DNA from: Azospirillum brasilense | GTDB lineage: Bacteria; Pseudomonadota; Alphaproteobacteria; Azospirillales; Azospirillaceae | Length of the DNA stretch: 64,000 nucleotides | Direction: 5' to 3' | Assembly: GCF_022023855.1 (NCBI RefSeq) | Contig: NZ_CP059449.1 | Span: 1,350,501 to 1,414,500, forward strand | Shown: positions 37,939 through 44,350 of the stretch, in pieces | Layout: each line of letters starts with the position of its first letter | Numbering within the stretch: the first letter of the stretch is position 1 | The notes under the pieces: model-generated | Told to the model about the DNA's origin: nothing | Seen by the model: the letters and a program-made list of their open reading frames with translations, nothing else | The model's database searches: none | Translations under genes and position numbers: made by a program

Positions 37939-38294
37939 CGGATCACCGCACCCGCGAGTCGGTGAAGTGTCGCTTCCCCCTTGGCGGCTTCGTGAGCCGA
38001 GACATGACCGGCAAGAACTTCGGAGCGTAGCGCGAGGTGCGCCTTGGTCAGGGTCTCCGTGAACCGCTGCCGGCGCGCCTGCGCTTCCTGCGCCCGCTGG
38101 GCCCGCTGTCGTTCCAGCCGTTCGCGCTCGGCCTGCTCCTTCCGTGCCTTGGTGAGCCTGAACATGCCCTGGATGTCGGACCCGTCTAGGCGGGTGATCT
38201 TTGGCGCTCGCAGCGCCTTGGCCATCTGTGAGTCGTGCTCCCGCTTGTAAGCGGCCAGCTCCTCGACGAGCAGTTGGAATTCATTTTTTCTCAA
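37935..38294 (-). CDS. Basic coiled-coil protein, first gene of the structural operon
   Basis: A 119-aa protein with a TTG start at 38294, chosen because AAGGGGG lies about 8 nt upstream. Residues about 45-85 form a strongly charged helix (RKEQAERERLERQRAQRAQE). The N-terminus is MRKNEFQLLVEELAAYKRE. It begins the run of nine overlapping reverse genes ending at 34241. No family recognised. The shared intergenic region to the divergent zinc-ribbon gene contains an inverted repeat that could regulate both. Confidence 0.6.
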   Translation of the reverse strand: MRKNEFQLLVEELAAYKREHDSQMAKALRAPKITRLDGSDIQGMFRLTKARKEQAERERLERQRAQRAQEAQARRQRFTETLTKAHLALRSEVLAGHVSAHEAAKGEATLHRLAGAVIR

Positions 38295-38346
38295 CTTGAC
38301 GCCCCCTTGGCTTGATGGGGGATTAACCCCGCCTTGTGGGAGATTC

Positions 38347-38434
38347 CCGTCACGACCTCCGCAGCGCCATGCCCTCCATTGCATTGGGCGTTGCCGGCCA
38401 CTTCGTCGTGATTCCCGGAAATCGGTCGTGACGG
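38347..38434. promoter_or_regulatory. Inverted repeat in divergent control region
   Basis: CCGTCACGACC (38347-38357) and its exact complement GGTCGTGACGG (38424-38434) face each other across 66 bp, between the reverse structural operon (start 38294) and the forward zinc-ribbon gene (38474). A 12-bp part (CGTCACGACCTC) recurs at 43019-43030 upstream of the replication operon. This looks like a regulator site shared by two element operons. Confidence 0.45.
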
Positions 38435-38473
38435 CTTGATGGCGTCCTGTGTCGCAATGTGACCGGGAAGGCC

Positions 38474-38962
38474 ATGGCCAACTTCGAAGTTTCCTCCTTT
38501 CGCTGTGAACGGCGGTCCTGTTCGCTGTCTGTGACGAGCTGCGCGACCTCGTGGAATGCCGCGCAGCGGCGTCGGCCGGAGCCTTGGGACGGGCTCTGGC
38601 ACTGCCGGAGTTGCCCCGTCGGCGCGGCGAATGCCGGCAAACCGATGGACACGGCTGCGGCGGTTGCGGATGCCCTCCTCTGCGTCTGCCCACGGTGCCT
38701 GCGCCTCTCCAGCCGGCGGATTGGCCCGCGGCGTTACTGTCCGAGTTGCTGGAATAGGACGCGGGAAGTCCGAATCGGGCGCAACGCCAAGGGCAGCCAG
38801 CCGCGCCTTCAGCTCCACACGGTGGGCCTCGTCGTCACCCGAGATGGTGCTGCGCAGCGCGAGCACGTTGCCGACGTGGCCGGCGCCTTGGAGGCCATGA
38901 TGATCCTGGCCAAGTCGGCGGCCGGACCCGTCGCCTTCGGCCGCCCCGGGGTGGAGCCATGA
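38474..38962 (+). CDS. Zinc-ribbon hypothetical protein
   Basis: A 162-aa protein with a clear zinc-ribbon block, CVCPRCLRLSSRRIGPRRYCPSC (split here as CPRCLRLSSRRIG and RRYCPSCWNR), near residues 73-97. A basic segment (REVRIGRNAKGSQPRLQLH) and a helical tail follow. Earlier cysteines (HCRSCP) may add a second metal site. The first 50 residues are less convincing; an ATG at 38645 would remove them. It overlaps the next zinc-ribbon gene by four bases (ATGA). Nucleic-acid binding is likely from the fold, but the target is unknown. Confidence 0.62.
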   Translation: MANFEVSSFRCERRSCSLSVTSCATSWNAAQRRRPEPWDGLWHCRSCPVGAANAGKPMDTAAAVADALLCVCPRCLRLSSRRIGPRRYCPSCWNRTREVRIGRNAKGSQPRLQLHTVGLVVTRDGAAQREHVADVAGALEAMMILAKSAAGPVAFGRPGVEP

Positions 38963-39210
38963 CCGGCGGTTTTGCCCTCACGGATCACGCCTGCCGGTTT
39001 TGCCTGAGCCGGGTCCTGGAGAGTGCCGGCACGTTTCTGTGCGCAACCTGCGGAGCCGAGTCCGCTGGCCGGCCCGACCCGATTTGCGGGTGTGGGGTGG
39101 TCAATCGAGAGACCGGAAAGCGGCTGCTCCGGTGCGCGCTCAATCCGACGCCGACGCCGACCAATCCAGCGCTCGTGGTCATCGTCACCGCCGGCGCAGC
39201 GTCCTTCTGA
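38959..39210 (+). CDS. Small zinc-ribbon protein
   Basis: An 83-aa protein dominated by a four-cysteine ribbon: CRFCLSRVLESAGTFLCATC (residues about 12-31), followed by another CGCGV motif. The C-terminus is Pro/Thr-rich with a hydrophobic end. It overlaps the previous gene by ATGA and is surely co-expressed with it. Small ribbons like these on phage elements may modulate host RNA polymerase or the replisome, but no target can be named. Confidence 0.62.
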   Translation: MTGGFALTDHACRFCLSRVLESAGTFLCATCGAESAGRPDPICGCGVVNRETGKRLLRCALNPTPTPTNPALVVIVTAGAASF

Positions 39211-39333
39211 CCCCATCGGCCAAACGCCACTTCATGCGTGAGAAACTGGACTGCCTCGGGGTTGGCGGCTCACAGAACCGTGCCGACAGTCCCTGCGCAT
39301 GGTAGCCTCGTCCTGAAGGCCGGCCTGCCTTTT

Positions 39334-39712
39334 GAGGTCCGCGATATACCGAGTTGAGGTTGGCGATGTACCGAACAGGGATATTGGCCATTAGCAGACA
39401 CGCCGGCATGCCGAACGGAACCCCCGACTCTAAGACTGTGACTCGGTATTTCGCTAACCTTAACTCGGTACATCGCGGACCTCACGGTGATTGTGCCCAC
39501 GGGCCCAGCGGCACCCCGCCACCGCGACGAACTACGGTCCGCCGGCGCGCTCGACCACGCGCAGGAACGATGTTCCAAAGCGTGAGGTCCGCGTTATACC
39601 GAGTTGGGGTTGGTGATGTACCGAATTGCGCCGTCGATGAATCTCTGAGATCATTGGCTCGCTCGATGAACTCGCCATTCTCGAGCCTGTGACTCGGTAC
39701 ATCACGGACCTG
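39334..39712. repeat. Iteron-like array of seven 22-bp repeats (candidate replication origin)
   Basis: Seven copies of a 22-bp unit with core consensus near GAGGTYNGYGATRTACCGA and an invariant TACCGA. Forward copies: 39334-39355, 39356-39377, 39584-39605, 39606-39627. Reverse copies: 39440-39461, 39462-39483, 39691-39712. Copies occur as head-to-tail pairs, with pairs facing each other, and the whole arrangement is repeated about 250 bp apart; the eighth position is degenerate. The array fills the 720-bp gap (39211-39929) between the zinc-ribbon genes and the replication operon, and no gene is seen in that gap. Confidence 0.8.
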
Positions 39713-39929
39713 AGGAAACGGCTTGGGGCTTGCACGTTTGTGCGGGTAGGCGGCGGACTGGTGTAGCGGGCACCATCGACGGGCTGAGCGAAAAACACTT
39801 CCAGCGCAGCACTCTGTATGGTCGAGATCAGCGCGGGCTCGGAATTTTGATTCTCCCGATCGCTTCCCATTTTGGGCTCTCCCATTTTTGGTTCTCCCAC
39901 TTTCACGGTTTCCCATTTCTCGGTTTCGG

Positions 39930-40895
39930 TCACGCCGCGCCGCGGTGATGCTTGTCCACGAAATCCTGGCCCAGCTCCTCCTCAAGGACCTTGAGGGGAA
40001 TGCCGCAGCGCGGGTGCGTCGGCGCCGGGTCGCTGCCGTAGTCCCACTTGCCGGTATCGCGGTAGAGGCGCAGCCGGCCGCGGATGCGGGTCATGCGGTC
40101 GATGATGCCGGGCGCCATGATTGCGACGGATTTGTTCGCCGGACGGGCAACGGGCTGTTCGGAGGCGCGTTTGAACTCGGCGACACGGTCGGCGACGGAT
40201 TCGGCGAAGGCACGGAGGCTGCGTGGGGGCGACGGGCTTTTCCAGGTCGCCATGCCACGCTCCAAAACCTCACCCAGCAGCTCGACCGTGCCACCGCTGT
40301 CCAGGAATTGCTGCGCCTCGGTGCGCAGCGTGATCAGCGGGGCAGGAAAGCGCGTGTCGTTCGGCCAACGCTCCTCACGCAGTTCCAGGAAGCGATTGGC
40401 CACCGCCGCCGCCCCATCGGCGCCCTTCACGCGCACAGAGGTGTCTGCACTTGGCGGCGGAGGAATCTGTATATGTTCTGAATCTGGAGTCTGTGCGCGC
40501 AGAGGGAAATCCGTTCCTGTAACGTTACCTTCGGCGGGTGTAACGTTACGCTCCTGTTTCGTCCGCTCGCGGTGCTGTTTCACCCTTGCTGCGACATCGT
40601 CACTGCAACGCTGCCGCTTGCCCCAGCCGGTCAGGTGGTCACCGTCCAGCGTCAGGCCCTGCATGGCGTTGTAGATAGCCTCAACGTCTGCGGCCTTGAG
40701 GTCGATTGCTGCGCCAGTGACGCGATGGTTCCATCCCTCCAGCGTGCCGCGGGCTGACGACTCGCTGGCGTTGACCATCATGCAATCCCACACGGCTAGA
40801 ACCGCGTGAACAGGAACGCCGGCTTCGATGGCGACAGCGCGCCATTTCGGATCGGTTGGAGTCTCGTGATAGTAGCGGAACCACTGCATCGTCAT
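39930..40895 (-). CDS. Phage-type replication initiator / helicase-loader-like protein
   Basis: A 321-aa protein. The N-terminus (MQWFRYYHETPTDPKWRAVA, from an internal ATG at 40889) resembles DUF1376/replication-protein-O-type winged-helix domains. The region LKAADVEAIYNAMQGLTLDG fits a continuing HTH fold. A low-complexity linker precedes a second domain (about 160-320) ending GIPLKVLEEELGQDFVDKHHRG. It is encoded directly downstream of the DnaB-type helicase gene and its stop is next to the iteron array. Binding the iterons and recruiting the helicase is a natural hypothesis. Confidence 0.65.
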   Translation of the reverse strand: MTMQWFRYYHETPTDPKWRAVAIEAGVPVHAVLAVWDCMMVNASESSARGTLEGWNHRVTGAAIDLKAADVEAIYNAMQGLTLDGDHLTGWGKRQRCSDDVAARVKQHRERTKQERNVTPAEGNVTGTDFPLRAQTPDSEHIQIPPPPSADTSVRVKGADGAAAVANRFLELREERWPNDTRFPAPLITLRTEAQQFLDSGGTVELLGEVLERGMATWKSPSPPRSLRAFAESVADRVAEFKRASEQPVARPANKSVAIMAPGIIDRMTRIRGRLRLYRDTGKWDYGSDPAPTHPRCGIPLKVLEEELGQDFVDKHHRGAA

Positions 40896-40909
40896 ACCCT
40901 CCCGCCGGG

Positions 40910-42328
40910 TTACCGTTCGAGGTCGAAGAAGGCGCTACGGGCGCCGTCGTAGTAGAGGGAGACCGTGCCGACGGCTCCCATGCGCTGTTTGGCAACGATG
41001 ACCTCGGCGAGGTTGCGCGACGCCTCCTTGCGCTGTTGCCAGTGCTGGAGACGGTCGTTGTATTTCTCGGTCGTTTCGTCGGAGCGCTGGGCCGGTTCGG
41101 AGCGGCCCAGGTAGTATTCGTCGCGGTATAAGAACATGACCGTGTCGGCGTCCTGTTCGATGGAGCCGGATTGCCGCAGGTCGGCAAGCGTCGGCCGCTT
41201 GTCGTCGCGCGTCTCGACCTGACGGGAGAGCTGGGAGAGCAGTAGGACCGGCACCCCGAGCGTCGTGGCGACGCCCTTCAGCTCGCGGGTGATTTCGGTG
41301 ATGACTTCGGTCTCGCCCTTCGAGCGGAATCCGTCAGGCGCGCCCATGATGTTGAGGTGGTCGATGATAACCATGCCAAGCCCATGCTTCTGTTTGAGCC
41401 GGCGGGCCCGGCGCATGACGTGGGCCGGCGTGACGCGCGCCGTGCTATCGATCCACACCGGCAGGTTCGGAATGGCCTGCGTGAACGCGATGAACTCCGC
41501 GTCGGTCACTTCCCCGCGGCGTTGCCGGTCGGTGGCGACACCGGCGGCCCGGGCGAGGAATCGGGCGCCGAGCTGGCGCGCCACCATTTCCTGCGAGAAC
41601 ATCAGGACCCCAGCGCCGCCGTGCAGGCCGCGCGCCAGAGCGTCGCCGGCATTGACGGCGATGTTCCAGGCCAGATCGGACTTACCCATCGACGGCCGCG
41701 CGCCGAGGACGATCAGCTCACCCGGTTGAAGTCCGCCCAGGCGCCAGTCGAGATCCTTCAAGCCGGTGGTGACGCCGGTCAGGGCGGTACCGGCCTTGCA
41801 GGCGGCCTCCGCGGCGTCGATCGCCTCCTGGACCGCGTCCTTGACGATGACCAGCGGCTGCGCCCGCGGCGTGGCCTCGTCCAGCAGCAGCAGCGATGAT
41901 TCCAGTTCGTCCATGATGTCGCCGCTCGTGCGGCTGACCGCCAGTTCCTGCGCGTCGGCGATCACGCGCTGCGCAATTTCGATTAGGCATCGGCGCTGGT
42001 ACAGGTCCTCCAACACGCGGGCGTAGCCCTTGACGTCGCCGAAGGCGCAGGCCTCGTAGAGCTTGGCGATGTAGGCATCCACCCCACCCGGCGCGTCCGC
42101 CGCCTCCGGAGCGCGGCGCAGCACCCCCCACAGCGTCGTCGGGTTGGCCTCGCCGCCATTGTTTACTAGGGCGATGACAGCGGCGAAGATGCGGCCGTGC
42201 AGCGGGTCATAGAAATGATCGGCCGAGAGCCGGTCGGCGACCAAAGGCACGCGGCTGTTGTCGGTCAACAGCTCCGCCAACAGCGCCTGTTCCACCCGCT
42301 CGTTGTGCGGCAGGTCGACGGTGATCAT
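40910..42328 (-). CDS. Replicative DNA helicase (DnaB family)
   Basis: A 472-aa DnaB-type hexameric helicase. The N-terminal domain (PHNERVEQALLAELLTDNSR...DHFYDPLHGRIFAAV) is followed by a linker and the RecA-like core with Walker A GARPSMGKSDLAW (about 208), the SQEM segment, Walker B MVIIDHLNIM, and the ADTVMFLYRDEYY motif. Length is typical. A chromosomal dnaB should exist elsewhere, so this is an element-borne copy for its own replication. It overlaps the small upstream gene by four bases and lies 14 bp before the initiator-like gene. Confidence 0.92.
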   Translation of the reverse strand: MITVDLPHNERVEQALLAELLTDNSRVPLVADRLSADHFYDPLHGRIFAAVIALVNNGGEANPTTLWGVLRRAPEAADAPGGVDAYIAKLYEACAFGDVKGYARVLEDLYQRRCLIEIAQRVIADAQELAVSRTSGDIMDELESSLLLLDEATPRAQPLVIVKDAVQEAIDAAEAACKAGTALTGVTTGLKDLDWRLGGLQPGELIVLGARPSMGKSDLAWNIAVNAGDALARGLHGGAGVLMFSQEMVARQLGARFLARAAGVATDRQRRGEVTDAEFIAFTQAIPNLPVWIDSTARVTPAHVMRRARRLKQKHGLGMVIIDHLNIMGAPDGFRSKGETEVITEITRELKGVATTLGVPVLLLSQLSRQVETRDDKRPTLADLRQSGSIEQDADTVMFLYRDEYYLGRSEPAQRSDETTEKYNDRLQHWQQRKEASRNLAEVIVAKQRMGAVGTVSLYYDGARSAFFDLER

Positions 42329-42576
42329 GCGACCTCCGAGGATTCGTCTGGATGCGCTGCGTGATTGATCACCAGCGCATCCAGAATGAAGTGTTGGTAG
42401 GCGTCGTCCAGAAACTGGATCGCCTTCTTGTCGTCGCCGTAGAGCGCGCGCAGGCTGCGCCGAATGGCGTGCATGAGCGCGGCCCGGTTGATCGGCGAGG
42501 GATCGGCTATGAATCGCGCCGTGGCCTCACCCTGCGCGCGACCGAGCGCCTTTTGCTGGTCGGTGAGCTGCATCAC
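42325..42576 (-). CDS. Small hypothetical protein of the replication operon
   Basis: An 83-aa protein (MQLTDQQKALGRAQGEATARFIADPSPINRAALMHAIRRSLRALYG...). Mostly helical, no recognised family. It overlaps both neighbouring genes by ATGA, and thus is surely co-translated with the helicase and the 74-aa protein upstream. Confidence 0.65.
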   Translation of the reverse strand: MMQLTDQQKALGRAQGEATARFIADPSPINRAALMHAIRRSLRALYGDDKKAIQFLDDAYQHFILDALVINHAAHPDESSEVA

Positions 42577-42797
42577 GCGCGCCCCTCGATGCGGTTGCAG
42601 ATCGCGGTCAGACGGTCGATGCAGGCTCGCACCTGGTCGGCCGTCGGGTGCTGTGGCAACGCCTCTAGTTCCTGCACGACGCCGTGAATTTGCTGTTGCA
42701 CCGTTGGCCGGTGGACATTGCGGGTGGCGGCCTTGATGTTGGGTAGTTTAAGGCCCTTCCGCTCAAGGTGGCGCTCATCAGAATCAGGCTGCCTCAT
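42573..42797 (-). CDS. Small hypothetical protein of the replication operon
   Basis: A 74-aa protein from ATG 42797 (MRQPDSDERHLERKGLKLPNIKAATRNVHRPTVQQQIHGV...). Its start overlaps the end of the AlpA-like gene by 14 bp. It is basic at the N-terminus with a helical C-terminus (ADQVRACIDRLTAICNRI). No known domain. Confidence 0.6.
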   Translation of the reverse strand: MRQPDSDERHLERKGLKLPNIKAATRNVHRPTVQQQIHGVVQELEALPQHPTADQVRACIDRLTAICNRIEGRA

Positions 42798-42975
42798 GCC
42801 GCACCTCCTGGGATTGGAGGAAGGCATCCAGAGCTTCCACACGCACCAGCACACGGCCTCGGATCTTAACGACGGGAAGTTGGCCAGCTTTGGCGAGTCT
42901 CCATAGCGTCGTGCGGCTCAGCCCCGTCTTCAGACAGGTTTCCTTCAAGCTCAGAGTGAGGGGTGTGGTTTCCAT
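42784..42975 (-). CDS. AlpA/excisionase-type helix-turn-helix protein
   Basis: A 63-aa protein with the classic short wHTH_17 pattern: LSLKETCLKTGLSRTTLWRLAKAGQLPVVKI followed by GRVLVRVEALDAFL. Such proteins act as activators or directionality factors on integrative elements. It is first in the replication operon, so it could activate replication or excision genes. ATG 42975 was chosen; a TTG at 42984 would add three residues. The 238-bp gap upstream (to 43213) contains GTCGTCACGAC, a palindrome with a one-base centre. Confidence 0.8.
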   Translation of the reverse strand: METTPLTLSLKETCLKTGLSRTTLWRLAKAGQLPVVKIRGRVLVRVEALDAFLQSQEVRHEAA

Positions 42976-43213
42976 GATTGCCAACTGCTTCGGGCTGTTT
43001 CGGATGGCCCAAGGCTGTCGTCACGACCTCTGAATGGGAGCGGGTTATTTTCGGCGGAAGCCAGGAGGGACGATTTTTCTTGACACTAGAAGTTCGTGAC
43101 AAACTGATGTTGACCGCTGGTGCGGTTCTTCATCACTTTGATAAAGCTTACTAATTTCGAAAATCCTACCTAGTCGATTCGGCTGACTGTTGCGGTGCGA
43201 CGCACCAAACGGC

Positions 43214-43552
43214 TCAATCGAGCGCCGCGAGCGCCCGCTTGACCAAGAGCCAGTGGTGGGGCAGCTCGGCGCCAAGCTCGATGTGCGCGGCATCAACGGC
43301 GGTCCGAAGGAGGATGCGGGCACCTTCGGGCGAGCTGCACGTGGCGTGGCCGATAGCCTCGGTAATGTCCATCTTCCGAGACAGCGCGTCGTCCATCTTC
43401 TGCGGGGCGGCGCCCTGACGTTCCAGCATCTCGATCTCGGCGCCAGCATCTTCCCAAAGCAGGCCAAAGGCGATCAGCCGGGCATCGGGATGCGAGGCGA
43501 TGGCAATGTATGGGTATTCACGCCCGTGAGGCGCGTTGGGGGCATCGGTCAT
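43214..43552 (-). CDS. Hypothetical protein near the regulatory switch
   Basis: A 112-aa protein (MTDAPNAPHGREYPYIAIASHPDARLIAFGLLWEDAGAEIEMLERQG...). Its composition is balanced and helical, with no recognised family. It is transcribed away from the XRE repressor gene. The shared upstream gap holds the CGTATC-N10-GATACG repeat, so its expression is probably controlled by that regulator. Confidence 0.6.
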   Translation of the reverse strand: MTDAPNAPHGREYPYIAIASHPDARLIAFGLLWEDAGAEIEMLERQGAAPQKMDDALSRKMDITEAIGHATCSSPEGARILLRTAVDAAHIELGAELPHHWLLVKRALAALD

Positions 43553-43562
43553 CTGTGGCTTC

Positions 43563-43584
43563 CGTATCTACGTGACGTGATACG
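43563..43584. promoter_or_regulatory. Candidate operator (CGTATC-N10-GATACG)
   Basis: A perfect 6-bp inverted repeat with a 10-bp spacer sits between the divergent genes at 43552 (reverse) and 43656 (forward XRE regulator). Size and spacing fit a dimeric HTH repressor, and autoregulation by the XRE protein is the simplest reading. Confidence 0.45.
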
Positions 43585-43655
43585 AAATGTCTAATACACT
43601 AGCCCAAAAGCGTCAACCATTTTGGATAATGAACTGTGCAAAAAGGATCTCGCGC

Positions 43656-43937
43656 ATGATGACGGCGGCATTGATGCGGGGTGCGCGTGGTTTGCTCGGG
43701 TGGAGCCAAAGCGACTTGGCGGCAGCAACCGGCCTATCCCTTCCGACAATCAAACGTATGGAAGGGCCAATCGGGCCCGGACGTAGTTCGGCGGACAACG
43801 TGACGGCCGTCCGCCGTGCTTTCGAGAACGCCGGCATCGAATTCATCCCGGAGAACGGCGGGGGCGAGGGGGTGAGGTTTCGCCAGCGCCGAGATGACAG
43901 GCAGATTGCGCCGGAGCTCAATGCAAATGAACAGTGA
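43656..43937 (+). CDS. XRE-family transcriptional regulator
   Basis: A 93-aa HTH protein. The DNA-binding domain is clear: RGARGLLGWSQSDLAAATGLSLPTIKRME, followed by the usual RRAFENAGIEFIPENGGGEGVRFR tail found in short XRE regulators of alphaproteobacterial elements. The ATG at 43656 follows AAGGA at good spacing; the frame is open farther upstream but without a ribosome site. It probably represses the divergent gene and itself through the nearby inverted repeat. Confidence 0.82.
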   Translation: MMTAALMRGARGLLGWSQSDLAAATGLSLPTIKRMEGPIGPGRSSADNVTAVRRAFENAGIEFIPENGGGEGVRFRQRRDDRQIAPELNANEQ

Positions 43938-44136
43938 CGATCCGGAATCTGAAGAGAAGCGTTATCTAACCGAACATGAGGCGGCGGAGCTTACCCGATT
44001 AAGTACTCGGACATTACAACGACTTCGCCAGAATGGAAAAGGTCCATCCTTCATCCGCTTGAGTGCGCGCCGATTAGTTTACGACCGCTCCGACCTGGAG
44101 TCTTGGCTTAAGTCGCATATGGTCGGTGACATGTAG
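43921..44136 (+). CDS. AlpA/MerR-like helix-turn-helix protein
   Basis: A 71-aa protein with a wHTH_17-type domain (YLTEHEAAELTRLSTRTLQRLRQNGKGPSFIRLSARRLVYD, here interrupted at its natural turns). It ends with SDLESWLKSHMVGDM. The start overlaps the XRE gene. Such proteins help excision or activate downstream genes; here the restriction-modification trio starts 214 bp later, so it could also control that cargo. The 44137-44350 gap shows no convincing gene. Confidence 0.78.
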   Translation: MQMNSDDPESEEKRYLTEHEAAELTRLSTRTLQRLRQNGKGPSFIRLSARRLVYDRSDLESWLKSHMVGDM

Positions 44137-44350
44137 ATCCGTCGCTGGGCAACTTGAGGGCGCCCCCAGTCAAAACGCGGCACTCTGCCGCCACAGGTTG
44201 GAGCGCGCGGCCGAGCTTTTGGCCCAAGGGCCACGGCGGCGGCTGTCGGAACGACCAGCACGCGAACTGCATCGGCCGGTTGCACTTGCCCTTGGAGTTC
44301 CTGCGGTGGCATGCTCCAGCCGCAATTAAGGCAAATCCGGTGGCAGGGGT

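Noticed and set aside
38291..38866. 191-aa reverse frame whose stop overlaps the TTG start of the first structural gene
   Set aside because: The overlap (TTGA) is tempting, but the product is low-complexity while the forward strand encodes a clear zinc-ribbon protein over much of the same DNA.
39334..39712. Repeat array considered as a CRISPR
   Set aside because: The units are direct and inverted pairs without regular spacers, and no cas genes are nearby. Iteron or operator array is the better reading.
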